Part shown: positions 16,353 to 25,975 of the stretch, one piece after another
Numbering within the stretch: position 1 is the stretch's first letter
Layout of the letters: every line of letters starts with the position of its first letter
NCBI GenBank assembly: GCA_965198325.1
Contig: CBDAPE010000017.1
Span: forward strand, 496,001 to 560,000
Direction: 5' to 3'
Source of the DNA: CBDAPE01 sp965198325
GTDB lineage: Bacteria > Pseudomonadota > Alphaproteobacteria > UBA828 > JAPUJA01
DNA length: 64,000 nucleotides
Position numbers and translations under genes: made by a program
Notes under the pieces: model-generated
The model's input: only the letters and a program-made list of their open reading frames with translations
Database searches by the model: none
What the model was told of the DNA's origin: nothing

Positions 16353-17102
16353 CTAGGCCCGGCGGAATACCAAGCCCGCAAGCCAGCCGGCGAGCAAGGC
16401 GACGGCGATGGCGAGCCCGCCATAGGCCGCGGGATGCTGGTGGGCGAAGCGGAAGACCTCGGCACCGATGCCAATCTTGCGGATCACCAGGGAGTAGTTG
16501 CGCTTACTCACCACGGCATTGTCGCGCAGCAGGAAGACCTGGACGTCGTAGACGCCGGTCACAACGTTGGCCGGGAAGAAGAGCCTTACGGAAAACAGGC
16601 CGGGAGCCAGGAATTCGATGTCGCTCGTCGTTTCGCGGAACAGATCGTCGGCCTTCAGGGTCCGGATCATGCCCGCGCGGAACGAGGCCTTGCGACCGGG
16701 TAGCAGATCGTTTCCGGGCCGGCGCGCGAAGTGGTCGGCGCCAATGCCATAATGCGCGATGATGTCGGCCGAAACGGTCTCGTGGAGAGCGCCCGTTGTC
16801 GCCAGGTAGTAAAAACTGGGGACCTTCTCGAAGCGCGCGTTGGCCCGATTGATCCAGATGCCGGCGACGCGCTCCTTGCGCCGGACGACCATATCGGTCT
16901 CGGGCCCGCGCACGACGACCATGATGTCGCCCTCGCCCTCGATGGCGCCGAACAGAAGAACGTCGGTGCCCGAAAACGCGGTTGTGATCTCGATCGAATC
17001 CTTGGACAAGTCGGCGATCAACTGGTCGATCGCGCGCGCCTGGCCGGCGAGCCCCGCGACGAGCAGGAGGGCGAGGAGGGCGATTGCGGACCGGACGATC
17101 AC
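16353..17102 (-). CDS. TIGR02186 family membrane-anchored protein
   Basis: A 249-residue protein with an N-terminal signal peptide (IVRSAIALLALLLVAG, then AQARA), a beta-rich extracytoplasmic body, and one C-terminal transmembrane helix ending in FRRA. It matches the pattern of the uncharacterised TIGR02186 family, typically found beside TSUP exporters. Its start overlaps the end of the TSUP gene (ATGA, 17099-17102), so the two are translationally coupled. The function is unknown; partner of the exporter is the obvious inference. Confidence 0.75.
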   Translation of the reverse strand: MIVRSAIALLALLLVAGLAGQARAIDQLIADLSKDSIEITTAFSGTDVLLFGAIEGEGDIMVVVRGPETDMVVRRKERVAGIWINRANARFEKVPSFYYLATTGALHETVSADIIAHYGIGADHFARRPGNDLLPGRKASFRAGMIRTLKADDLFRETTSDIEFLAPGLFSVRLFFPANVVTGVYDVQVFLLRDNAVVSKRNYSLVIRKIGIGAEVFRFAHQHPAAYGGLAIAVALLAGWLAGLVFRRA

Positions 17103-18019
17103 AGATGGGCTCCCAGGAAGCCGATGGAGTAGACATCGTCGGGTTGACTGACCAGATCGTAGACGAGCTTCGCGCAGACCAGCAGGACCACGAAGGCCAT
17201 CAGGCCGCGAAGCTGTTCGCCCCGCAGGCGGGTGCTGAACCGTGCTCCGAACTGGGCGCCGACGACGGCGCCGACCAGCAGCAGAAGGGCCAGGACAATG
17301 TCGACCGTCTGGTTATTATAGGCCTGAAAGAAGGTCACGTTGGCGGTGACGAAGAGGATCTGGAACAGCGAGGTGCCGACGACGATCGAGGTCGGCATGC
17401 CAAGCAGGTAGATCATCGCCGGGATCATCAGGAAGCCGCCGCCGACCCCCATTAGCGCGGCCAGAATGCCGACGACGAACCCGAGTCCGAGCGGCAGCAA
17501 TGCGCTGATGTAAAGTCGCGACCTGCGAAAGCGCATCTTGAACGGCAGGCCATGCAGAAAGGTGTGCTGGTGCAGCTTGGGGCGCGGCCCCTTGCGCTGG
17601 CGGCGTAGCAGTGCCCGGGTGCTTTCGGCGAGCATCAGGCCGCCGATGATGCCGAGGAAGACGACAAAGGAGAGCCGGATCATGAGGTCGATCTGGCCGA
17701 TCTCGCGCAGCAGGGCGAACAGTTCGACGCCAAGATAGGAGCCGCCCAGCCCGCCCACCAACAGCACGCCGCCCATCTTGAAATCGACGTTGCGTCGGCG
17801 CATGTGGGCGAAAATGCCCGACGCCGAGGACGCGACGATCTGGTTGGCCTCGGTCGCCACGGCAACAGGCGCCGGCACGCCGATGAAGATCAGGAGCGGC
17901 GTCATCAGGAAGCCGCCGCCGACCCCGAACAGGCCGGAGAGAAAACCCACTACCCCTCCCATCGCCAGCAGCAAGAGAACGTTCACCGACATCTCGGCGA
18001 TCGGGAGGTAGATCTGCAT
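17099..18019 (-). CDS. TSUP (TauE/SafE) family anion exporter
   Basis: About 306 residues, polytopic, with the two-fold repeated TSUP signature: GFLSGLFGVGGGFLMTPLL near the N-terminus and ALMGVGGGFLMIPAMI in the second half. TSUP proteins move sulfite, sulfonates or other organic anions across the inner membrane. The start at 18019 (MQIYLPIAEMSVNVLL) is chosen because it matches the usual family N-terminus; GTG 18055 is also in frame. Its nearest neighbour upstream is the apr operon, so sulfite is a plausible substrate. Confidence 0.82.
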   Translation of the reverse strand: MQIYLPIAEMSVNVLLLLAMGGVVGFLSGLFGVGGGFLMTPLLIFIGVPAPVAVATEANQIVASSASGIFAHMRRRNVDFKMGGVLLVGGLGGSYLGVELFALLREIGQIDLMIRLSFVVFLGIIGGLMLAESTRALLRRQRKGPRPKLHQHTFLHGLPFKMRFRRSRLYISALLPLGLGFVVGILAALMGVGGGFLMIPAMIYLLGMPTSIVVGTSLFQILFVTANVTFFQAYNNQTVDIVLALLLLVGAVVGAQFGARFSTRLRGEQLRGLMAFVVLLVCAKLVYDLVSQPDDVYSIGFLGAHL

Positions 18020-18312
18020 CAGGGTCGAGAGAAGACGAAGCGGGGCACGCGCCACCTGAACATCGGAAATGCCGTGGGCGTAGTTATCGTCCCGCGCGGG
18101 GTTCTTGTCAAAGCGTCCGGTTGGTCCGACCGGGAGACCTCAGACCTCCCGCTCGCCGTAATAGAGGCTGACGAATGGTGCGCTTCGGTAAAGAACAGCC
18201 AGCGTTCGATAAGCAAGCCGCCTGGCGCCGCTTCGGGCCTACTCGGCGCGTCCGGCCACGGACGCCATCAGGAGCTTCTCATTCCATCAAAGGGTACTTC
18301 GATGGACTCCGT

Positions 18313-20157
18313 TTAATCGACGATGTGATACACGGGGGCCTTCTCCAAGTCCCACGCTCCGGAGTCCCGGTCGTATCGGGACAAGGTGAAGCAATGCCAA
18401 TCGGTATCGTCCAGCTTCGGATGGTCGGCCCGATAGTAATAGCCCGGCCACCGCGTTTCCGTCCGAAACATCGTGTGCTGCGTCACGCATTCCGAGGCCG
18501 TGACCCGGTGCTGAAGCTCCCACGCCCGCTGAAGCTGGTGAAGGTCTTCGGCTCCGAGATGGTCGAGGTCTTCCTTCAGCATGTTCAGCAGTTCCAGTCC
18601 GCGGGTGAGCAACGGTTCGTTGGTCGTGTAGTGGGCGCCGATACCGCCGACATATTCGTCCATGATCTTCTCGAGACGCTGAAGGCCATGATTCGGCAGC
18701 AGGTAGCTCGGCGAAACGCTACCCGCGACGATCTCGTTACGGCCGACCTCGTAGTTATCCAAGGGTTGGTAGACGACCTTCTTGAGATTGTCGTACTCCG
18801 CCTCACTGACCTGGGGTTGCTCGCTGCCCAGGTCGTTCACATAATTGACCGCTGCCTTGCCGGCGATCCGGCCTTCCGCAAAGGATCCCGACGAGAACTT
18901 GTGAGCGGTGCCGCCGATGGTGTCGCCGGCGCCGAACAATCCATCGACTGTCATCATCCGGTTGTACCCCCACTGGTATTCGTCCGGCGCGTAGTCCTCC
19001 GGCCCGCTTGCCCAAGCCCCTGAACAGGTAGCGTGGGAGCCCATGACGTAAGGCTCGGACGTGGTCAGCTCGGGGTTGGTGTGCTTGGGATCGATGTTCT
19101 GCGACGCCCAGACAACCGCTTGCCCGATCGTCATGCCGAGAAAGTTCTCCCAGCCAACGGTCTCCTTGTACGGATCCTGAAAGGCTTCCTTCGTCACCAT
19201 GCGAATAGGGCCCCTGCCGGCCTTGATCTCCTCCAAGAGGGCGTGGTTCCGCAGGCAGGTCGGCACCGGGTGCCGATCGACGTAATCGCCGACCAGTTCC
19301 TTGGTGTGTTCGTACCATTTGGGCTCGTAATCTTCGCCGTAGGCATTTTCGGTGTAGGTCTTGAGATGCAGGAAGTAGGCGCCGACCGGGCCATAGCCGT
19401 CCTTGAATCGGGTGAGGACGATCCGGTTCTCCATCTGGGTCATCTTGGCGCCGGCAAGGATTGGCAGCGCATAGGCCGAGGCGCTGCTCCAGGGGGCATA
19501 CCAGGTCCGTCCCATGCCTTCACCGACCGCGCGGGGCTTGAAGATGTGCGACGCCCCGCCGGCGGCCACGATGACGGCTTTGGCGCGAAAGACGTAGTAT
19601 TCCCCGCTGCGGACGTTGAATCCGACGGCCCCGGCGACACGGTTGGGCTTCGTCTTGTCCATCAGCAGGTGGGTCACCATGATCCGGTCGTAGATCTCGG
19701 TGGCGGCCTTCCGCGCGGCCTCGGCGACAATCGGCTTGTAGCTTTCGCCGTGAATCATGATCTGCCACTTGCCTTCGCGCAGGTAGCGCCCGGTTTCCGG
19801 GTCCTTCATGATCGGGAGGCCCCACTCCTCGAATTTGTGCACCGTGGAATCGACATGGCGCGCGATGTCGTAGCCCAGATCCTCGCGCACGAGACCCATG
19901 AGGTCGTTGCGCGCGTAGCGGACATGGTCCTCGGGCTGGTTCTCGTCCCATTGCATGCCCATGTAACAGTTGATCGCATAGAGGCCTTGCGCGACCGCCC
20001 CGCTACGCTCGATGTTCGCCTTCTCGACGACGACAACCTTTTTATCGCGCCCCCAGTAGCGGGATTCGTAGGTCGCCCCGCAGCCAGCCATGCCGCCGCC
20101 GACGACGAGGATGTCCGAATCCACGAAGACCGTTTTTCTCTTCGAGAACAGCCCCAT
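18313..20157 (-). CDS. aprA: adenylylsulfate (APS) reductase alpha subunit
   Basis: A 614-residue FAD flavoprotein, full length for AprA. Residues 16-28 hold the FAD dinucleotide-binding motif ILVVGGGMAGCGA. Typical AprA blocks follow, such as GLYAINCYMG, RNDLMGLVREDLGYDIARHVD, AVGEGMGRTWYAPWSS, MGSHATCSGAW and TRWPGYYYRADHP. With AprB it interconverts sulfite + AMP and APS in the cytoplasm; here it most likely runs oxidatively. It overlaps the stop of aprB by TGATG and is the last gene of an aprM-aprB-aprA operon. Confidence 0.95.
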   Translation of the reverse strand: MGLFSKRKTVFVDSDILVVGGGMAGCGATYESRYWGRDKKVVVVEKANIERSGAVAQGLYAINCYMGMQWDENQPEDHVRYARNDLMGLVREDLGYDIARHVDSTVHKFEEWGLPIMKDPETGRYLREGKWQIMIHGESYKPIVAEAARKAATEIYDRIMVTHLLMDKTKPNRVAGAVGFNVRSGEYYVFRAKAVIVAAGGASHIFKPRAVGEGMGRTWYAPWSSASAYALPILAGAKMTQMENRIVLTRFKDGYGPVGAYFLHLKTYTENAYGEDYEPKWYEHTKELVGDYVDRHPVPTCLRNHALLEEIKAGRGPIRMVTKEAFQDPYKETVGWENFLGMTIGQAVVWASQNIDPKHTNPELTTSEPYVMGSHATCSGAWASGPEDYAPDEYQWGYNRMMTVDGLFGAGDTIGGTAHKFSSGSFAEGRIAGKAAVNYVNDLGSEQPQVSEAEYDNLKKVVYQPLDNYEVGRNEIVAGSVSPSYLLPNHGLQRLEKIMDEYVGGIGAHYTTNEPLLTRGLELLNMLKEDLDHLGAEDLHQLQRAWELQHRVTASECVTQHTMFRTETRWPGYYYRADHPKLDDTDWHCFTLSRYDRDSGAWDLEKAPVYHIVD

Positions 20158-20618
20158 CAGACCACGATCCGCCTGAGCTGGTCGGGAGTCAGCGCGGGCA
20201 GCTTGTCGATGTTGAGCGCTTCGGGTTCGTGAGCGAGCTCCTGGGATCGCAGGGCGTCCTCGGCCGGCGCTTCATAATCGGACGGCGACTTGATCGATCC
20301 CCAGGGCGTGGTCCGGATCGGGGACTCGAAATTCTTTTCCTGCCCATTCCGGAACTTGATCTTCCAGGAGATGGTGCCCTTCTGCTCTTCCCGGAGCACC
20401 CGAACGCTGTGGCCCAGGGGGGCGAAATCGGCATAGCCACGGCAGTCAATCGCGTTTTGCGGACAAGCCTTCACGCAGGAGTAGCATTCCCAGCACATAT
20501 TGGGCTCGATGTTATAGGCCCGCCGGTAAGTCTTATCGATGTGCATGATGTCGGACGGGCAGATATCGACGCAATGTCCGCAGCCGTCGCAACGGGTCAT
20601 ATAGACGAATGTCGGCAT
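20157..20618 (-). CDS. aprB: adenylylsulfate reductase beta subunit, ferredoxin-like
   Basis: A 153-residue iron-sulfur protein with two [4Fe-4S] motifs. The first is C10-x2-C13-x2-C16-x3-C20 (CDGCGHCVDICP). The second is CWECYSCVKACP about 30 residues later; the interval between clusters is as in AprB. The C-terminal extension wraps AprA in known structures. It passes electrons between AprA and the membrane partner. It is coupled to aprA by a TGATG overlap and preceded by aprM. Confidence 0.95.
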   Translation of the reverse strand: MPTFVYMTRCDGCGHCVDICPSDIMHIDKTYRRAYNIEPNMCWECYSCVKACPQNAIDCRGYADFAPLGHSVRVLREEQKGTISWKIKFRNGQEKNFESPIRTTPWGSIKSPSDYEAPAEDALRSQELAHEPEALNIDKLPALTPDQLRRIVV

Positions 20619-20646
20619 GATATTCCGTTATCTCCTGTATCGAAGG

Positions 20647-21432
20647 TCAGTAATGTCGCGGCTGTCGGCGGGCGCTGCCGAAGATTTCCGGCTTGTCGGC
20701 GGGGTCCGGCAGGTTGCTCCTCGATCCGTTCGCGTTTTCCACCCGTTTCTGGAAGGCCGCCGCAGGTTTGAAGAACATATGCGAGAACTTGGACCATGGA
20801 ATCGATCCGAAGAGCACTGTCGTGGCGATGAGGTACAAACCGAGCAACGGGTTTGTCCACGCGCTGTTCACCGACTGCAGACAGGCCCAGATCAGTCCCA
20901 GGCTCACGCTCGCGAGAAGCGAGAGGATGAATAGGTCGGCGCGTATAATGCGGAACGGCGAACGGCCTTCGGCGACGACGTCGACCCGAATGAAGAACCA
21001 AAACCAGTAACCGCCGAGGCAAACCAAGAGAGCCCCGACGATCCAAAGATACGGCAGAAAGGCGGGTGTCGGCGTGGCAGGCGTGGGGTAGCCAAACACC
21101 ATGACGACGGTTGCGATGACGTAAGCCAGGAAACCGTACATCGTCAGGAGATGGGCAATTCTGCGCCGCGCGTCGCAGAATTCGCCGGACGTCAGGCCCT
21201 CCACCACAGCGGTCTGGACCGCCAGGGACACCATTTCCCCGCCACTGACTTGCTGTGTCCCCTTATCCTTGGCAGTCCGCCAAGTGTTAAAGAAGTACTT
21301 AGCACTCTTCTTGTGAATAATGTCGAACAGCGTGCCACCCACGACCAGGACTATCATGACGGCGATGTAGGCCTGCATGACGACGGGCGAAAGGGACGCC
21401 GAAAGCTCGGCGAAGGGATTGCTGGTAAACAT
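20647..21432 (-). CDS. aprM: APS reductase membrane anchor
   Basis: A 261-residue protein with about five hydrophobic segments. Together with its position directly upstream of aprBA, this matches AprM of sulfur oxidisers such as Allochromatium, the presumed quinone-side membrane anchor for AprAB. The N-terminus (FAELSASLSPVVMQAYIAVMIVLVVGGTLFD) is a membrane segment, and the soluble tail is rich in Pro/Arg/Asn. Presence of aprM favours sulfite oxidation over sulfate reduction. It is the first gene of the minus-strand apr operon. Confidence 0.85.
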   Translation of the reverse strand: MFTSNPFAELSASLSPVVMQAYIAVMIVLVVGGTLFDIIHKKSAKYFFNTWRTAKDKGTQQVSGGEMVSLAVQTAVVEGLTSGEFCDARRRIAHLLTMYGFLAYVIATVVMVFGYPTPATPTPAFLPYLWIVGALLVCLGGYWFWFFIRVDVVAEGRSPFRIIRADLFILSLLASVSLGLIWACLQSVNSAWTNPLLGLYLIATTVLFGSIPWSKFSHMFFKPAAAFQKRVENANGSRSNLPDPADKPEIFGSARRQPRHY

Positions 21433-21965
21433 TAAGTTGCCCCTATGTCAGCCGATCATTATCAACCCTGCAAGCCTTGCCCATGGTGCTATCGAACGTC
21501 ACCAGCTCCATGGGATGGATGTGCGGGCACGCGGAACGGTCCAGAGCCCGGCCACCGCTGCTCTTGTCCGGATCCACACAGATCAGCGCGACCCAAGCGC
21601 GTCGCTTCGACCTTAATTTGTATTGATTCGGTCCGGTGAGCTTGGTGCGAATCATGTAGGTTTATGGTGGCTCAACTGTTCAGTTCCATCAACGTATAAA
21701 GCTTGTCGACTATGTGATGTTTATCGGGGGTGCGCGAGTCAAGGGACATCCGATTGATGAGTTCGGGGGACGCAGGCGGTCGCCCTGTCCGTACCAAGCT
21801 GACGATAAGCAGTGGCGGCGGCGGTTTGTGCGCCGCCCCGCAAGAACCGACATCCACAAGATCGTAGTTTCCAAATGCTCTCGCAAACATCAAACAGGAC
21901 GAATATGTTTCTCCGCGAGGAATGCCGAATGGGCGACGGGACTATATGGGAGGGGTATGCATTTC
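21433..21965. promoter_or_regulatory. divergent intergenic region between aprM and sat
   Basis: A 533-base gap between divergently transcribed sulfur genes, so it must hold promoters for both. It is more AT-rich near 21650-21730 than the flanking genes. No gene on either strand is convincing; the sat frame is open back to 21714 but the translated leader has no family similarity. I could not identify a specific operator. Confidence 0.4.
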
Positions 21966-23153
21966 ATGTCGAAACTGGTTTCTCCGCATGGGGGCGGCGG
22001 GCTCCAGCCTAAACTGCTTGGCTCGGGGCCGGATGGCGAGGCCGAACGCGCGGAGGCGTTGAAACGAGCGGCCGGGCTGAGGGCCGTGCCCATGACCAGC
22101 CGCGAGACGTCGGATCTGGTGATGCTGGCCATGGGTGCCTATACGCCGCTGGACGGCTTCATGGGACACGACGACTGGCGGGGGACCTGCGTGGACATGA
22201 AGTTGAGCAGCGGCACGTTCTGGCCCATTCCGATCACTTTATCCTGCGATCGCGACTTGGCCGATGCCATCGCGCCCGGCGAGGAGGTGGCCCTAGTCGA
22301 TGACGAGTCGGGCCAAATCATGGCGGTCATGGATGTCGTGGAAAGATACGCCATCGATCGCGAGCTGGAATGTTCCCGGGTCTTTCGAACCACTGACACT
22401 GCGCATCCCGGGGTTGCCAAGGTGATGGCCCAGGGCGAGGTCAACCTGGCCGGACCGGTGCGGGTGTTGAGCGAGGGCGCCTATTCGCAAGACTTCAAGG
22501 GTCTGTATCTACGCCCGGCCGAGACCCGCGACCTCTTTGCACGTCGGGGGTGGTCGCGGGTGGCAGCCTTCCAAACCAGAAACCCCATGCACCGCAGCCA
22601 CGAGTATCTGGCCAAGGTCGCCATCGAAGTTTGCGACGGCCTGCTGATCCATCAGGTCCTGGGCAAGCTCAAGCCCGGCGATATCCCAGCCGCGGTTCGG
22701 GCTCAGGCGATCGACGCCCTGGTGAAGAATTACTTCGCGCCCGATACGGTCATCCAGGCCGGTTATCCCATCGAGATGCGCTATGGCGGACCGCGCGAAG
22801 CCTTGCTGCACGCTCTGTTCCGCCAGAACTTCGGTTGTTCCCACCTGGTGGTGGGCCGCGATCATGCCGGCGTGGGGGACTATTACGGACCCCTCGACGC
22901 GCACCACATATTCGACACCCTCGACCCGGGCAGCCTCGAGACCGAACCCTTGAAGATGGACGTAACCTTTTACTGTGACATCTGCCAGGGCGCGGCCACC
23001 CGCCGGACCTGCCCCCACGACGAGGCGCATCGGTTGGCGATCTCGGGGACCCGGCTGCGCGAGATGTTCGCCAATAACGAGCCCATCCCGGCCACCTTCA
23101 GCCGCCCCGAAGTCCTCGCGGTGCTTCGAGCCCACTACGAGGGTTTAAGCTGA
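21966..23153 (+). CDS. sat: sulfate adenylyltransferase (ATP sulfurylase)
   Basis: About 395 residues of dissimilatory-type homomeric ATP sulfurylase. The two nucleotide/sulfate motifs are present: QTRNPMHRSHE near residue 201 and GRDHAGVG further on, plus ISGTRLREMF near the C-terminus. There is no APS-kinase extension. An AGGGG site at 21951-21955 is well spaced for ATG 21966 and too close to ATG 21957. In an Apr pathway it converts APS + pyrophosphate to ATP + sulfate. It is divergent from aprMBA. Confidence 0.93.
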   Translation: MSKLVSPHGGGGLQPKLLGSGPDGEAERAEALKRAAGLRAVPMTSRETSDLVMLAMGAYTPLDGFMGHDDWRGTCVDMKLSSGTFWPIPITLSCDRDLADAIAPGEEVALVDDESGQIMAVMDVVERYAIDRELECSRVFRTTDTAHPGVAKVMAQGEVNLAGPVRVLSEGAYSQDFKGLYLRPAETRDLFARRGWSRVAAFQTRNPMHRSHEYLAKVAIEVCDGLLIHQVLGKLKPGDIPAAVRAQAIDALVKNYFAPDTVIQAGYPIEMRYGGPREALLHALFRQNFGCSHLVVGRDHAGVGDYYGPLDAHHIFDTLDPGSLETEPLKMDVTFYCDICQGAATRRTCPHDEAHRLAISGTRLREMFANNEPIPATFSRPEVLAVLRAHYEGLS

Positions 23154-23221
23154 CCGAAATTGCCAAATTCCCCGAGGCGCCGATCCGGCGAAACTTGGGG
23201 GTCGGATCGGAGAAGGATTGG

Positions 23222-24013
23222 ATGGTTATCGCCCAAATCAGCGACACCCACATTCTGGCAAGGTCATCGGACGAGGCCGTGGCCGCGAGTCGCGCCGAGA
23301 CCCTGCGACGGTGCATCGCCGATATCAACCGACAGGGGGTGGACGTGGTGATCCACACGGGAGACAGCGTGCACCACGGCAGTGCTGAAGAATATGCGCA
23401 CCTGCGGGAGATCTTGGCCGACTTGGAAACGCCGCTGTTCCTGATTCCCGGAAATCGCGACCGGCATGGCGCGTTGCGTGCCGCGTTTAACCACCTGTCT
23501 TATCTGCCCAAGAACGGCGATCTTCTCCATTACGTCGTCGAAGACCATCCGATTCGCCTGGTCGCACTCGATTCGGTCGGCGCAGGAGAACGGAAAGGCG
23601 TGTTCTGCGTGCGGCGACTCGCGTGGCTGGAGGAGACGCTCGCCCGAGAACCCGACAGGCCGACGATTCTTTTCATCCACCACCCGCCATTCGATATCGC
23701 TCCGCACTATGTGGGCGGGTACCGGTGCCCACGGGACGCCGAGGGTCTGGCAGCGGCGGTCAGCCGCCATCCACAGGTCGAGCGGCTTCTCTGCGGGCAC
23801 GTCCATCGTTTGCACCACGAGCCATGGGGCGGAACCGTCGCCACCACCATGCCCAGTGTCGCGCCAGACCTGCGCAAGGGAATCGACGCAGCGATCGAAG
23901 CGACGCCCTTGTACCTCCTGCACGTCGCCTCGCGTGACGGCGGCCTTGTCAGTCATACGCGGGTCGTGAGCGCGTCTAAACCTGTGGCGGCTTCGATTGT
24001 CTCGGGCGCCTAG
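23222..24013 (+). CDS. calcineurin-like phosphodiesterase (CpdA / class III type)
   Basis: About 263 residues with the full metallophosphoesterase motif set: ISDTH, HTGDSVHHG (GDxxxxG), IPGNRDRH (GNHD variant with GNRD), IHHPP and LCGHVHR (GHxH). This matches class III cyclic-nucleotide phosphodiesterases. GGAGAAGG about 5 bases upstream supports ATG 23222; an in-frame TTG at 23195 is the alternative. It follows sat by 68 bases and may be co-transcribed, but no functional link to sulfur metabolism is evident. Confidence 0.8.
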   Translation: MVIAQISDTHILARSSDEAVAASRAETLRRCIADINRQGVDVVIHTGDSVHHGSAEEYAHLREILADLETPLFLIPGNRDRHGALRAAFNHLSYLPKNGDLLHYVVEDHPIRLVALDSVGAGERKGVFCVRRLAWLEETLAREPDRPTILFIHHPPFDIAPHYVGGYRCPRDAEGLAAAVSRHPQVERLLCGHVHRLHHEPWGGTVATTMPSVAPDLRKGIDAAIEATPLYLLHVASRDGGLVSHTRVVSASKPVAASIVSGA

Positions 24014-24154
24014 CGGCTGTTCAGAAATCGGCGGGCGAGCGACTCGAACACCGGGGGGCACGCGACGCCAGTCGGCGGGCTGGACCGCGCTTTTCAGCGC
24101 CGGGCGCGGCCCAATTGCGGTTGTGCCATCCGGGTTCGCGGCGCTCGATCAGCC

Positions 24155-24329
24155 CTATTCGCCGCTTTCGGAAATGGCACGGCGGACGAACGACGCCAAT
24201 ACCTTCAGTGGAATTGGCCTCTGCACGACAGCGAACACGCCAAGTTTCGCCATATTGGCATCCTGAACGGAATTGGCGAATCCCGACATCAGGATGACTT
24301 TCGGGGTTGGTCGCGCCTGCTGAACCGGG
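24155..24329 (-). pseudogene. response regulator receiver domain, 3' fragment cut off by IS1380 element
   Basis: In one frame this reads the second half of a receiver domain: TPKVILMSGFANS, then GVFAVVQRPIPLKVLASFVRRAISESGE and a stop. KVILMSG is the beta-4/T-loop region and QRPI stands at the usual K-P-x position. The missing first half (DDDD and LLDIRMPGLDG motifs) is on the far side of the IS1380 element at 25976-26226. The two halves do not rejoin in the same frame at the simplest junction, so an extra indel may exist. Confidence 0.6.
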
Positions 24330-25975
24330 ATTCCCCATATGGAACCCTCCCAGCCCGTTGAGTGTGGCTCGACACCGCTCGACGTGCAATTTGCCTTCGA
24401 ATGACAGCCATCTTCGCGCCGAGCCGGATGATTGAGGACCAATTGGCGGCGTTGGTGGCGCGGAATGGCATTTTTGCCGGCGATCCGGGCGCACCGATCC
24501 TGTCGGCGGCGACGCGAAGGAACGGGGTGCCGTCGCTCATGCCGGGGCTGGCGGCGGTCTGAGCCGGTCGATACGGCGCAGGATGTCGGCGAACAGGTCA
24601 CGAGGAATGACAACCTCGGCCATCTGGAACGTGACGTAGCGCCCGTGGCGCACGATCTTCGCTCCGATCTTGATGAGCTTCTCTCGCAGGCTGGTCAGTG
24701 ACCACTGTTTCACGGCATCGGGCAGCGCGAGGGTGCGCATGAAGTTGCCGAGGTTGTAAGCGAGCGCGTGAAGCTGGAGGCGAACGGCATTGTGGTCGAA
24801 CCTGCGGCACGACAGGCGTGTCCACCGGATCGCGTTTTTGCCCTCCTTGATCCAGTGCTCAGCCGTGCCGCGCTGATTGTAGAACGCGACCACCCGCTCG
24901 GCAGGGCGGCCCAGGTTGGTGACTATGAACCCGACCCTCGGGTACAACTCACCCGGATGCCACTCGACCTTGGCGACGATGCGGCGGGGCTTGTCCCAGG
25001 TTCCGGCCTGATAACTGAAGCTGGCATGATACCGGCGCACGTCCTTGGGCGGCCTGCCGACGGGGCGCTTCAGGAGATGAGCGATGCTCTCTTGCAGCAC
25101 CTTGTTGGCGGGCAGCCGGATGGCGTAGAGCATGCCTTCGGCTTCGAGGTAGTCGTAGATCTCCGGTGAGGCGAAGGCCGCATCGCCGCGGAAGTAGAGG
25201 CGGATGGCTCGTTCCTTGTAACGTTCGACCACCGGTACCAGGACATCACGCCATCCGTGGGCGCTGTGCACGTTGCCGGGGCGCAGCGCGCAACGCTCCA
25301 GATCGCCGAACTGGTTGAACACGAACAGCGGGTGATAGCAGGTGCAGCCGAAGTGGCCGTTATAGGCCGTGCCCTCCTGCTCACCGAATGTCGGGCTGAC
25401 GGAGCTGTCCATGTCGAGCACCACGCGCCTCGGCGGATCGTGGTCGTGAACCCGGTCGATCCACGTCCCCGACAGGTCCGCAAGGGCCGCGAGGTTCTCG
25501 TTGTTCGCCAGCAGCTCGGTCTCGAACCGCCCCATCTGGCTGGTCGATGCCCCGCCGCGCTCGACCGCCTTGCCGCCGACGATCCAGCGCATCGCGGGAT
25601 CACGCCCGAGCCGGTCGGCGTCGTTGACATCCTCGTAGCCGGCGAGACGCCCATAGACGGACTGGCGAAGGAGACTGACGATGCCGTGCCAGCCGTTCCT
25701 GCCTGTGCGGCTATCCGCGAGCACGCCGCCCGCCAGTGCGGTCAGCCCGAGCGCGTCGTCCAGTTCGCGATAAGCGAGCAACCCCGCGTCGGAGGTCACC
25801 TGCGATCCGTGGAACTCCAGTTTCAGGCGGCGGTCGAAAAGGGGCCGGAGTGGCCCATGATCCGATTCACCCTCCGGGTTCCGCATCCGAGCCGCCCTCC
25901 GACACCCTCAAGCCAGTGATTCTTGTAGCAGAATCGTGCCAATCAGGCATCAGGCGAAGCGGTCACTTGGGAAAT
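24330..25975 (-). mobile_element. IS1380-family insertion sequence
   Basis: About 1.65 kb, the usual IS1380-family length, around an intact transposase gene. Boundaries are inferred: ends ATTCCCCATATG (left) and, on the other strand, ATTTCCCAAGTG (right) form short imperfect inverted repeats, and CGGG occurs just outside both ends as a candidate 4-base target duplication. It sits inside a response regulator gene whose two halves flank it. Exact termini need comparison with another copy. Confidence 0.6.
24537..25886 (-). CDS. IS1380 family transposase
   Basis: A 449-residue DDE transposase. The N-terminus includes QVTSDAGLLAYRELDDALGLT; the first catalytic Asp lies in VLDMDSSVSPTFGEQEGTAYNG and the second in IRLYFRGDAAFASPE. 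The C-terminal YNQRGTAEHWIKEGKNA carries the Glu. These are the hallmarks of the IS1380 group. The frame is intact over the full family length, so the element may still be active. Confidence 0.92.
   Translation of the reverse strand: MRNPEGESDHGPLRPLFDRRLKLEFHGSQVTSDAGLLAYRELDDALGLTALAGGVLADSRTGRNGWHGIVSLLRQSVYGRLAGYEDVNDADRLGRDPAMRWIVGGKAVERGGASTSQMGRFETELLANNENLAALADLSGTWIDRVHDHDPPRRVVLDMDSSVSPTFGEQEGTAYNGHFGCTCYHPLFVFNQFGDLERCALRPGNVHSAHGWRDVLVPVVERYKERAIRLYFRGDAAFASPEIYDYLEAEGMLYAIRLPANKVLQESIAHLLKRPVGRPPKDVRRYHASFSYQAGTWDKPRRIVAKVEWHPGELYPRVGFIVTNLGRPAERVVAFYNQRGTAEHWIKEGKNAIRWTRLSCRRFDHNAVRLQLHALAYNLGNFMRTLALPDAVKQWSLTSLREKLIKIGAKIVRHGRYVTFQMAEVVIPRDLFADILRRIDRLRPPPAPA

Noticed and set aside
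18056..18312. Possible small gene between the TSUP exporter and aprA
   Set aside because: Only overlapping shadow frames (18019-18216 minus, 18175 plus) without motifs or ribosome sites.
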